Assembly (NCBI GenBank): GCA_014621425.1
Contig: JAANBB010000641.1
Location: forward strand, 1-18,219
From: Cylindrodendrum hubeiense
Taxonomy: Eukaryota; Ascomycota; Sordariomycetes; Hypocreales; Nectriaceae
DNA: 18,219 nt
Reading direction: 5' to 3'
Shown: piece after piece, positions 1-8,815 of the stretch
How positions within the stretch are numbered: the stretch's first letter is position 1
Layout of the letters: every line of letters begins with the position of its first letter
Position numbers and translations under genes: made by a program
The notes under the pieces: model-generated
What the model was told of the DNA's origin: nothing
Seen by the model: the letters and a program-made list of their open reading frames with translations, nothing else
The model's database searches: none

Positions 1-2707
1 TGGTGGCTAGCTACTTGCGGCCATGAGAGTCGAGGCCCCCCGAGGTGGACGACTAGGGCACCCTTGGCGCCCTCGACCTGAGAGTCCCTAGAGCGCCCAT
101 GTCATGATGGACATGGGTGAAGCGAGTTTACGGTGCGCCGTCGACTGGAGCTCGGACAGCCAGCGGCCAAAGAGACTTGAGAGGACATGGCATGGGCCCA
201 TTCGACGTATGGCGCGTGCGGCAGTATCGGCCGAAAAATCGTCTCTTCTTTGTCTGCTCTTCTTTGCCTGCTCGTATAACCGACAAGGTTCAGATTCCAA
301 CCTCGGGGTTTTTCTTCGAGGTGTGGGAGTGAAGGCGAGTTTGTGGGTGGTCAGAACATGCTCTCTTCAGCGTATAGCTTGCCGCCACAGACAATGCATC
401 TCACCTGACCAGATAAGCAGCCAAGTACGGGGTATTGGAGGACAAATCCCCGATCTCCGGTACCTTGCTTTGTGCCTGGCATGGCCGATCCTGTAGTACG
501 AGTGTGATATCTACGCAATGAGTGAATAATCAGAGCACGCGTCCAGGCCTCCGTCACCAACCATCGCCATGACCATCTCCAGGCCGCGCCCCAGAGGCCC
601 TCGTCCAACTCAACTCCCCACGAGGCCGAGGCCGCTCGCTCCACAGTGACGCTCCAGTGGGGATAACGCGATGGGGAAGCTCGCAAGCTCTTGGGCGGCT
701 CCCCCTGCAGCTCGCCCCTGGCACCATGCCCGCATCCACCGGGGCTAAACCCAAACCCATTCAGTCGCTCGCTGCTCAGTCGACAAGAAGCAGCGCGCTG
801 CCAGAAGGGACGGACGATCGGGCTTCACTGCAACCCTGTCTCAGCGACATCCCGGCACCGCGCAGGCCATTGGCGGCCGGCTCGGGAGCCCTCTCGCCCA
901 GGTCTTGACTCGAAACTCACGCGGCTTATCCAGTCAACCAGTGTATCGATGTACGATCCAGTGCTGTCCCTCGATACGCGTCGGCGGGCTGAGGGTGGAC
1001 GCCACCACGCGAAGTGCTGACATCTCATATCCAACCATCAAATTTGACGTCGCCTCCAAAGTCCCAATGCCAGATTATCTATTCCCGGTGCGACGTGCGG
1101 CACCGCGGCGACTGCAAAACCCGCAACGCCGGGCTCCGCCTTTTATGGTTCTGGTACTTGTGCGTGATGCTGTCGTACCGTCACCCGAATCCGAACCCCC
1201 CAGAGCCCGGGCCATGACGAGTCTTCGGTTGCTTGATCCGGCTCAATGCGACGGTGTGGTGGCGCCCCGTTGCTACCCGCCCTGGCCGCTGACCTGAAGG
1301 AAGAGGGGAGGACATGGGATGATCCGATCAGGGCTCGATTCCGTCAGCGTTCTACCGAAATGCGATCAGGAGCATATCAAGGGGGGTTCGTCGTCCTGTA
1401 CATATCTAGGTCCTACATAGCACGTAGTGTGAGGCACCACTGAGCTCCCCGGTCGCCCAGGGAGGTCCCGGAGGAGCGGATCGAGCTGCGGCGTGATAAG
1501 GTGGTGAGCATAACGACTAAGCTTCAAGTTGCGGTTTCGGGCACCCCAAACACGCACCGTCGGAGGCTAAACCAGGTATCGGCGGCGGTCAAGAGAACCC
1601 TGTCGATCTTGACCCTGCCATGACGTTCGGCAGCCGCCCTCCAAACTTCCTCGTATTAGATGAGGGGGAGGGGGAGACGAAAGGAGAAGGCCGCCCGGGC
1701 ACGTCAGTACGGATTGGGACCGGAGGGGCGATTCCTGGTAGCATCGGATCAGCGTTAATATATCGAGAAGCCAAGACAAACCCCAGTTGGCAGCGGCGCC
1801 TCTTGGGGCTCATGGTTGTGTCCAGCTTTCCAGACTACCAAGTACCTAATTAACCAAAGCGAGATCGATATCGGCTGCGCTGGAACGTGGTTCGTTGAAA
1901 GCCCTTCTGCATACGTCGTAGTACCTGAGACGAGGCGGTGGCCACGCCAATTAGCCTGACAAGGGCACTGGAATAAGGCTATCTCACTCATGGGAGATTT
2001 CAGACATTGACATGGGTTTTCATAGACTACTATGTATGACCTGCCTCACTCTGTTCCTCCTGAACACAGGCTCCTCATCATCATTCCCTCCGTTAGCGAG
2101 CAATTCATCTCAGAAAATCGATTGACTCGACAGCGCGGGTCACGGAGCGCAGATCAGATAGACACTTATGAAACAGCATACGCAATCCCCATATTCAGAA
2201 ATCACCGCTTCCTGCAGATCCTCGCTTTCCACGCGCGTATTACAGTAGCTTCGGTTCAGTGCAACACCATCCGCCTAGCTCGTTGATCACCGCGCCACCC
2301 GTGACAGCCGCCAATTTCACCTCATCCTCTAACCACAGACATATCCGCCCGTTGGTCGTCATCTTAGATAAGGGACACTTCTTTCCACTCCAGTCCATTT
2401 AGCAACGTCGCAGTAGGATCTCCAAAAGGGGGGCCGCTTGGGGAGTGCACGTGATAGGTATTCTGTCTCCACGGGCGTTTGAAGATCGTCATTTTAATTA
2501 ACATGAAATTGGCGCCGAGGTGATGTGCGGGCAACATGGCATTCCTCACCGACACACATGCTACGCCGCGCTTCTAATTATGGGCTTGGGTCTTGTCGCA
2601 GCTCCCCGTGGTGTCTTATCACCGAGCATGCGAGGATATGAAATCTGGAGTTCGGTCCCGCCGCCTCAGTCGCCCGCTAACGACCGCATTCCGGCAACCA
2701 ACGCTCT
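1..2707. other. Left-end stretch with no supported gene
   Basis: Open frames here are short, overlap on both strands, mostly lack good ATG starts, and match no family I recognise. I found no plausible chain of donor, branch point and acceptor joining them, and no tRNA or 5S rRNA pattern. Base composition is mixed, not AT-rich, so there is no obvious heavily mutated repeat. A purine run at 1662-1690 has two G5 blocks. The last few hundred bases should include the 3' flank of the prenyltransferase-like gene that ends at 2708. A lineage-specific gene or non-coding RNA cannot be excluded. Confidence 0.5.
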
Positions 2708-3700
2708 CTAACCCTGCTGAGAGAGCCATGTTTGCACTGCATCGAGCGTGTGTCTATCTTGACTGTCCTCTGCGGCCGTCTCCCAGAGTGCTGTCCGTAT
2801 CCGTGTAAACTCCTCCCGGTCGTCGTCTGTGAGACATGTCGAGGCGGCAAATATGTAACGGAGGAAGTACCAGACCGACTCGTTGCGCCACTTAAACGAC
2901 TCGGCAAGCTGTAATGTCTTTGTAAACGTCGGCTGCGTATCCATCTGGTGTTTCTGGAGCAGAAACATGAGGAATTGCCAGCCTGAAATGTCATCGTGGT
3001 GTGCAAAAGACCACTGTTTGACCACGGCAATTGTCCGTGATAATCCCTCCTCCTGTGCGGGATACTCGGTGAGGAGGGCGTTGGCAAGGTATCTGGCATG
3101 ACACCAGGCGTAGTAATTTCGTGGATGGCGTTCTCCTGATACCGTGATGATCTTCTTGATGTCTTCTTCGGCTGTAATGCCCAGTCCTTGTGTCTTAAAC
3201 TGATCCATCAACCAGCGGCGATGGCTCCATAAGGTCGGGGACTTTGTATGGCGATGAAGGCGACTTGTGAGGAGGCTATCGACAAGGTGCTTCTCGCTCT
3301 TTAGACTTGTCGTCACGTCGTCTCCGTTGTGCATCTTATTCTGCAGCAGTCTCTTCCTGATGTTGGCGGCAGTCAGGTATTCTGGGTCCATCAACAGGAT
3401 AACGGCCGTTGCTCTCAATATCACATCGTCTGATCCGTCCTTTTTGCCTTGAAGGTATGCAATAATAATCTGGCGTGCGACGATGAACGCTTGTACCAAT
3501 CGTAGCTTAGGGACCGCAATGGCGTTATGATCTTGCAAGAGAGTTGTGCTTGGATCGAAGACGTGGCTCATACCAAGCATCTCAATTTCGAGTAACTCGG
3601 CAGACGAATTTGTGAGAGCCCCGGAGATTTCGTCGAATACTGCTCGATGATCTCCGTGTTTGAGAGCCTCCTTGACGTCCTTGTCGAGTGCCCTTGACAT
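2708..3700 (-). CDS. Protein prenyltransferase alpha-subunit repeat protein (PTAR1/Ecm9-like)
   Basis: An intronless frame of 330 residues. It shows the helical-pair repeats of protein prenyltransferase alpha subunits: MDPEYLTAANIRKRLL near 104-119, LWSHRRWLMDQF near 157-168, RNYYAWCHARYL near 194-205, SGWQFLMFLL near 239-248 and NESVWYFLRYIF near 273-284. The W-x-x-R-x-x-L signature is clear in the second. The family scaffolds a catalytic beta subunit; animal PTAR1 pairs with the Rab geranylgeranyltransferase beta subunit (GGTase-III) to modify targets such as the SNARE Ykt6. The protein is shorter and more divergent than the farnesyl- and Rab-transferase alpha subunits, which favours the PTAR1/Ecm9 group; this assignment is inference. 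The start at 3700 was chosen because MSRALD..VKEAL resembles the family N terminus. The frame stays open upstream, with in-frame ATGs such as the one at 3893-3895, so a longer form is possible. GET1 is divergent from it across about 300 bp. Confidence 0.87.
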   Translation of the reverse strand: MSRALDKDVKEALKHGDHRAVFDEISGALTNSSAELLEIEMLGMSHVFDPSTTLLQDHNAIAVPKLRLVQAFIVARQIIIAYLQGKKDGSDDVILRATAVILLMDPEYLTAANIRKRLLQNKMHNGDDVTTSLKSEKHLVDSLLTSRLHRHTKSPTLWSHRRWLMDQFKTQGLGITAEEDIKKIITVSGERHPRNYYAWCHARYLANALLTEYPAQEEGLSRTIAVVKQWSFAHHDDISGWQFLMFLLQKHQMDTQPTFTKTLQLAESFKWRNESVWYFLRYIFAASTCLTDDDREEFTRIRTALWETAAEDSQDRHTLDAVQTWLSQQG

Positions 3701-4004
3701 ATCTTTCCTCCTTGACAGTGCAATATATGAGATGATTGAGTTGCGTGGTGGTGATGAAAATAATGGGTATAGGGTAGCCTGGATCGTACTGTGGAGGGGT
3801 TGACAAGGCGGAGCTGGGGCCATGCAATCTGTCGGGGCGATGACATGGCAGGCCAGACCACGTTGGCAATGCACCCAAATCACCACCAGCATCATCACGA
3901 GCACACCGCAGCCTCGCGACCTCCAAATTCCCCGCGCAATGCGAAAGTAGCTGGCTGTTGATCCTCCTATACCTCTTTCTTCTGTCTACGCCCCCACCGC
4001 CGAA
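3701..4004. promoter_or_regulatory. Divergent intergenic promoter region, prenyltransferase-like gene and GET1
   Basis: About 304 bases separate two start codons that face away from each other, so both promoters and both 5' leaders must fit here. The last 50 bases before GET1 are pyrimidine-rich on the plus strand, as is usual for fungal leaders. There is no clear TATA box on either side. The prenyltransferase frame remains open through most of this stretch on the minus strand, which is probably chance. Confidence 0.5.
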
Positions 4005-4767
4005 ATGCCCTCCCTACTCGTCGCCATCTTCGTCGTCGAAGTGGTGGTCAACATCGTCAATGCCATCGGAGCTACCGCGATCAATAACCTGGTACGGTAT
4101 CCCTGACGCCTGCCTCGATCTGTACTCTGCTAACTCCTCGCAGCTATGGACGCTGATCAACTTCCTCCCCGTTTCGACCTCGAAGGCCGCCGGTGAGGTG
4201 CGCAAGCTCCAGGCCGACTACCTCAAGATCCGCGGGGAGCTCAACGCCACGAGCAGCCAGGACGAATTTGCCAGGTGGGCAAAGCTCCGCCGACAGCATG
4301 ACAAGCTGTTGGAACAGCTGGAGAACAAGAGTACGTGGGACTAGCAGACATGCATCGCAAGGACGTGGACACAAACTGACATACGTTGCCGCACAGAGAA
4401 GAGCACCGAAGCCGCGCGATCTAGTTTCGACACCTACCTGACGGGCATCCGACTGGTGGTGACCCGCGCACCGCAATATTTCCTGCCGTTCTGGTACGCC
4501 ACAGAGCCCATGTTCTGGCTGCCGCACGGCTGGTTCCCCTACTACGCCGAATGGATCCTGTCGTTCCCTCGAGCACCCATTGGTAGCGTCAGCATTGCCT
4601 CGTGGCAGCTGGCATGCACCGGCGTCATTGCCCTGTTCAGCGATCTGATCGTGGGCATCATCGGCTTGACATTGAGCGCGCAGAAGAAGGAGGCGCCTGT
4701 TGCGGCCAAGCCCGAGAGCGAGAAGAAGACCGGCGAGACTGCTGCCGCGGAAAAGAAGGAATTATAG
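4005..4767 (+). CDS. GET1: Get1, ER receptor subunit for tail-anchored protein insertion
   Basis: Three exons (4005-4091, 4144-4330, 4397-4767) give 214 residues, usual for the family. Introns are 52 nt (GTACGG, branch GCTAAC at 4129-4134) and 66 nt (GTACGT, branch AACTGAC at 4374-4380). Get1 (WRB/CHD5 in animals), with Get2, forms the ER-membrane receptor-insertase that takes tail-anchored proteins from the ATPase Get3. The sequence shows the family plan: N-terminal membrane helix about 3-24, cytosolic charged coiled coil about 42-98 including KLRRQHDKLLEQLE, the FLPFWYATEPMFWLPHGWFP region at 120-139 with a second hydrophobic segment, and a third helix about 159-184. The tail is Lys/Glu/Ala-rich and ends KKEL, a dilysine (KKXX) pattern. 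The downstream intergenic region looks transcribed from the opposite strand. Confidence 0.95.
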
Positions 4768-5572
4768 GCGGGCGGGCATCATGTACATTAGGCAGATACT
4801 TAGACATCCGCATGGAATGGAAATGACTTGACCAAACCAATTAAGTTACAATGTAGTTTACGATGTGTGATGAGGAGGGAGTGTATCTCTTTGTAAAAAT
4901 TTGACGCAAAGTTCTTCATTGCCGAAGCTGAGACTTTGTAACACGACAGAGAATGACCCTTGGCAGGGTATTTGGGGATCGTTCTAGGCATTCTTTTTGA
5001 CTTTTGCGACCATAGAGAGAAGAATCGGAAAAGCTTCGAAAGTGCCAGTTGGAGACGTCACGGGGGATTGCGGCGGTGAGAAGACGGGACAGAGGGACAA
5101 CCAGTGAGATTTGCTATGCTGTTGAGCTCGCGATACATGGTAAGAACAGGAAAGAAGAACACGAATGTGAAGGAGAAGAGGGAAGAAGAGGACAGCTTGA
5201 CGCGTATGAAGACGGGCTGCCAGGTGGTGGAATGCTGATCCCCGACGGGTGAAGGTCGAGGAGGAATGAGATGTTGAGAGGAACAAAAGGAAACGGATTT
5301 TTGCAAGCTCGCGAAGAAAGAAAAGGCAACCCCTCGGCCCCACTTTCAGCGTCGCCCCACATTCTCCCGGCCCTGGGCTTGCAGCCTCGCTGTTAGCGCC
5401 AGGCCTGCCTTGATTCCTTGGCCCAGCGGTGACGGAATTGAACGCTGCGCTGTCAGCCTCGCGGGATCAACTTACAACCGTGTCCACCTCGACGGCGACT
5501 TGCACGGCGACGGACAAAAAGGCGAGAGACTCCCGAGTCACACAGCGAACATCCGCATCTGTTGCCGCTATC
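4768..5572. other. Intergenic region with a minus-strand pyrimidine-rich, leader-like stretch
   Basis: This spans the GET1 3' flank and the promoter of the membrane-protein gene at 5573. From about 5340 down to about 5000 the minus strand is strongly C/T-rich, with repeated TTC, CTC and TCC blocks, as in fungal core promoters and 5' leaders. Below it lies a 63-codon minus-strand frame with an ATG start (4991 down to 4800) of unrecognised sequence. No convincing spliced gene could be built. It could be an antisense or long non-coding transcript, a small unknown gene, or simple composition bias. Confidence 0.4.
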
Positions 5573-6742
5573 ATGGCTATCCCCTGGGACTCGTAAGTTC
5601 TCCCCGTTCTCCCTGTTCCTGGCCCGCTGGACATCCCTGTGCTGGCTGCCCGCCGCAACTTAGACGATGGCCTCGCCGCTGACCGTGCCGCCAGCATCCG
5701 CTCGCTCGCCCTCTTCTTCGGCCCCATCCTCCTCCCCAAGGCCATCTCGTGGTACCGCTCGCTGCGCGCCGCGTCCGCCGCCCGCAACACGCCGATCCAG
5801 CCGGTGCCGCCGCGCATCCGCGTCGCCCTCGCCCTCCTCGGCGGCCTGGTGCTGGTGTGCCTCGTCAAGACGCTGCCCTTCTTCGGCCCCGAGAACCTCT
5901 TCACCGCGACGCAGAGCCGCCTGCAGATCCCCGTCGACGTCCTCTTCAACCGCGTCGCCGCCGGCCGCCCCAACAGCCTCCTGACCACCGTCGACGAGCG
6001 CCTGCGCGCCCGCTTCGTCAACCTCGAGAGCCGCCTGCTGTACTTCCAGTTCGGCCCCGAGATCATCGCCCGCTGTCCGTTTTGCTCCGCCGACGAGCCC
6101 AAGAGCTACTTCTACTATGCGCTCCCGGCGATGCTGTGGCCGCATATTGCGAACCTCGTCGTCATCGCCCTCGTCACCTCGCCCGCGCTGACCGGCCGCC
6201 ACGGCGGGCAATGGCGCTCCCTGGCCACCATTGGCGCCTGCGTCATCGCCGCTCTTGACATCTGGTTCGTCAGCTCCTACAACTACCAGGCCAACGCCCG
6301 CGCGCTGCGCCTCCCAGACATCGATTTCTTCTTCTGGAACCTGCGTATCTACCGCCTCCTCGCCGTGGCCGCCCTGGACGCCGTGCTCGCCTGGGTGCTC
6401 TTCCTGTCCTCCACCAACCGTGCCTTTGTCGAGCCGCCCTCCATCGCCGAGCGCGTCGACACGACCAACCGTGCGCTGATGCTCATCCGTGGCAAGCTGA
6501 GCGCTTTGGGCATCGTTAAGAACACGGCGCTGCGGGACGAGGACCTGCGCTCGCGCAACCAGGGTTACTGGGCGCACGAGGTGCGCCTCATGTCGGAGAT
6601 CATGGAGGAGCGCGAGGTCATAGAGGGCGTCAACGATGCGCTGGGCAACCGCATCGACATCCAGACCATTACGAGGGACGCGGAGGCGTACGCGAAAAAT
6701 GTGTTACAACCATTGCAGCCGGCGTCGGCTGATGGTAGTTAG
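5573..6742 (+). CDS. Conserved fungal multi-pass membrane protein, function unknown
   Basis: Two exons (5573-5592 and 5695-6742) give 355 residues. The first exon codes only MAIPWD plus two bases. The 102-nt intron has a GTAAGT donor, a GCTGAC branch at 5678-5683 and a CAG acceptor at 5692-5694. The nearer TAG at 5661-5663 gives the wrong frame, so the farther acceptor was chosen; it joins MAIPWDS to IRSLALFFGPILLPKA. Hydrophobic segments lie at about 9-26, 49-69, 148-170, 183-201 and 225-246. A CPFC pair sits at 134-137 after LLYFQFGPEIIAR. The C-terminal 110 residues are soluble and charged, probably helical. I recall similar proteins across filamentous ascomycetes with uninformative or doubtful names, but I know no proven role. 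Exon 2 is very rich in C at third codon positions, which produces long shadow frames on the other strand. Confidence 0.83.
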
Positions 6743-6985
6743 TATAGTAGTGTCACCCTCCCGCAGCTATCCCAATCATGAAGAGAACCTATTCGTACAA
6801 AGAATTCCCGTGCCCATCAATAGTATAGGCGTCTTGCCACTACTCTTGCAAGCGTAGTCTTTTTTCAAGAACCATCAGAACGTCCCACGTCCCGCAGCCG
6901 AGCGCTTCCACACTCCAAATAAGCCCGGCATAGCTACACCCTCTGACTTTCGCCGTCTTTAAAACCAAACAACACTCATTCAACA
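6743..6985. terminator. Convergent 3' flanks of the membrane-protein gene and RUD3
   Basis: The two genes converge and leave about 243 bases for both 3' ends. The stretch is more AT-rich than the flanking exons, as expected for polyadenylation regions, but I cannot name exact cleavage signals. No frame here is credible as a gene. Confidence 0.4.
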
Positions 6986-8815
6986 TTAATGCCTAGAATC
7001 CGGTCTAGGCGGCCCCGTGATTAGGCTAGCAGTGCTCCCCTTTCTCGATGCCGCCTCTCCGGCACCCTCCTGCGCGTTGCGCTCGAGGAAGCTGGCCCAC
7101 AGGTCAGCGAGGGACTCCTTGTCCTTGGCCGAGGTGGGCTCGGAGAAGACGTCGGTGTTGAGCGAGGGCGAGCTCGGCGTGCGGTGGAAGGGCGATAGGG
7201 GCAGGCGGAGGCTGCTGGTGGAGGTGCCCGGCCGCGTGAGTCCGGCTTGCTCGCGCTGCTCGTCGGTCCAGTTGAGGTAACCGGCCATGACTTGGAGGAC
7301 CTGGAAGCGCTTGACGTCGCCGCGGTCGAGGGTGAGGAAGTGGAGGAGGTGGTTGGTGACGATTTGCCTGGTGACTGAGTTAGTAGGTGAAGCAGCGTAA
7401 CATACAGATATAATAACTAACCTGTCCACATTGTCTTCTGGCTTCGTCTTCTTGAGGTAACGGAGCGCTTTTGTGAGGTGATCGTTCAAGACAATGGCCT
7501 CGTGCCTCAGCTTGCCGATTAGGAGGTTCTTCTCCTTGACCTCCTTCTCAAACGGCACCGTCCGCTCGAGCTCCTTGGTCAGCGATGACTTGGCGGTTTC
7601 GGCGTCGGCCGCGCGGGCGTCGGCGTCCTGCACCAGCTTCTTCAGGCCCTGGACCTGCTCCTCGGTCGTCTCGACCATCTCGCGCAGCTCCTTCTTGCGA
7701 GCGTCCTGGATCTCGCGAAGGGCGTTTTGGAGGTTGTCGATGAGCGTGTTCTGGCTGTCACGCTCCGACGTTGCGCTGTCGTAGCCTTGCCTCAGGGCGA
7801 GCACCTGCTCCTCCAGCTCCGAGACCTTGTCGCTCAGCGTCTCCTTGATAGAGCGCTCCTCCATGGCGATGACCTCCCACTCGCCCATGGCGTTGGCTGT
7901 CGTCTCCATCTCCTCCTTCAGGTGCTGGACTGTCCGCAACAGCTCCTCCTTCTCCTTATGCCAGTTCTGTGCCGACAAGTTGTTGCGGCTTCGGAGGGTG
8001 TTGAGTTCTCGTGTCGCATCTTGCAGGTCGTCCTTGAGTTTGTTGACGTCGTCTCCAGATGACATGGCCGCATTCTGGAGCTCATCGTTCTGGGCCTCTA
8101 GCTCCTCTACCCGCTCCTTGGCTTCCTCTAGCTCTGCCTTGTCGCGCTGTAACCTGTTGCTCAGAGTCTCCTTGATTTTCTCTACTCGCTCGAGGAGGTT
8201 CTGGTATTGCTCCTCCGCATTCTCCTTGGCGTTGTTGCTCTCCTCGAGATCCGACTGGAGCTGGGTGACCTCGTTACCGTGGGACTCTTGGATGCTCTCG
8301 AGCTGCTTCCGTAGCTGCTCGACCTCGGCCCGCAGAGCCTCTCGTTCCTTGCCCATAGCTTCCAGCTTCGCGGATGTGTCTGAGTCGCCGGTCTTTTCGC
8401 CATCGGTCGTCGGGGCAGGGAGCCCGTTGCTCTTCGGCTCGTTGTTATTCGGCTCTACTGCATGTCCGTTGCTCTCAGCAGCGGGGGTCTCGGCATCGAC
8501 GGGCGCCTCCTGTAATCTCGTTGTCAGCGCGCGTGGGCGGATACCGGGGATGTTATGGACACGCACCTCCTGTGTAGGCGTCTCGGGCTCGTCGTCGAGG
8601 GTTTCAGTCTCCTGCTTGGCATCTCCATTACTGGCGGGAGCAGAGTCCTTGTTCTTGTTTGCGTTCTTCTTCTTCTTATTGTTCTTTTTCTTGGACGACC
8701 CTGCGCATGTATACACCCATCAGGACACGTTCTCGAGTGCCAATTGCAGGGAGCGGGGGGTCTACGCACCTGAATTCGACGCCTGGATCGGGTCGGCCGC
8801 GCCCGTGGAAGACAT
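6986..8815 (-). CDS. RUD3: Rud3-like golgin with C-terminal GRAB domain
   Basis: The preferred model has four exons, read downward (8815-8770, 8700-8567, 8509-7422, 7367-6986), giving 549 residues. Introns are 69 nt (GTGCGT...GCGCAG), 57 nt (GTGCGT, branch GCTGAC, TTACAG) and 54 nt (GTTAGT, branch CTAAC, CACCAG). The last two are multiples of three without stops, so retention also keeps the frame (568 residues if the 57-nt one is retained). Order of parts: short N terminus, lysine/asparagine-rich patch at 17-33, acidic low-complexity linker, coiled coil from about 95 to 385, then the GRIP-related Arf-binding (GRAB) region at about 390-465 with RHEAIVLNDHLTKALRYLKK and, after the last splice, QIVTNHLLHFLTLDRG and WTDEQREQAGL. 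The tail is Ser/Pro-rich. Rud3 (GMAP-210 family) is a cis-Golgi tether recruited by Arf1 and acts in ER-to-Golgi traffic and Golgi structure. The GRAB motif with coiled coil makes this call strong. Confidence 0.93.
6991..7010. repeat. Perfect 7-bp inverted repeat at the 3' end of the RUD3 coding region
   Basis: GCCTAGA at 6991-6997 and TCTAGGC at 7004-7010 are exact inverse copies around a 6-base loop. On the minus strand this overlaps the last codons of RUD3, just before its TAA at 6986-6988. The repeat is seen directly; any RNA hairpin role near the stop codon is inference. Confidence 0.6.

Noticed and set aside
5661..5663. Nearer TAG acceptor for the membrane-protein intron
   Set aside because: Joining the GTAAGT donor at 5593 to this site puts exon 2 in a frame with an early stop. 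The CAG at 5692-5694 keeps the frame and has a branch point 11 bases before it.
5660..6577. 305-codon minus-strand open frame opposite the membrane-protein gene, and a 211-codon one at 5467-6102
   Set aside because: They mirror a coding exon very rich in C at third codon positions, which removes stops on the other strand. The translations are low-complexity Arg/Gly/Glu/Ala-rich with no family likeness, while the plus-strand frame has clear membrane helices.
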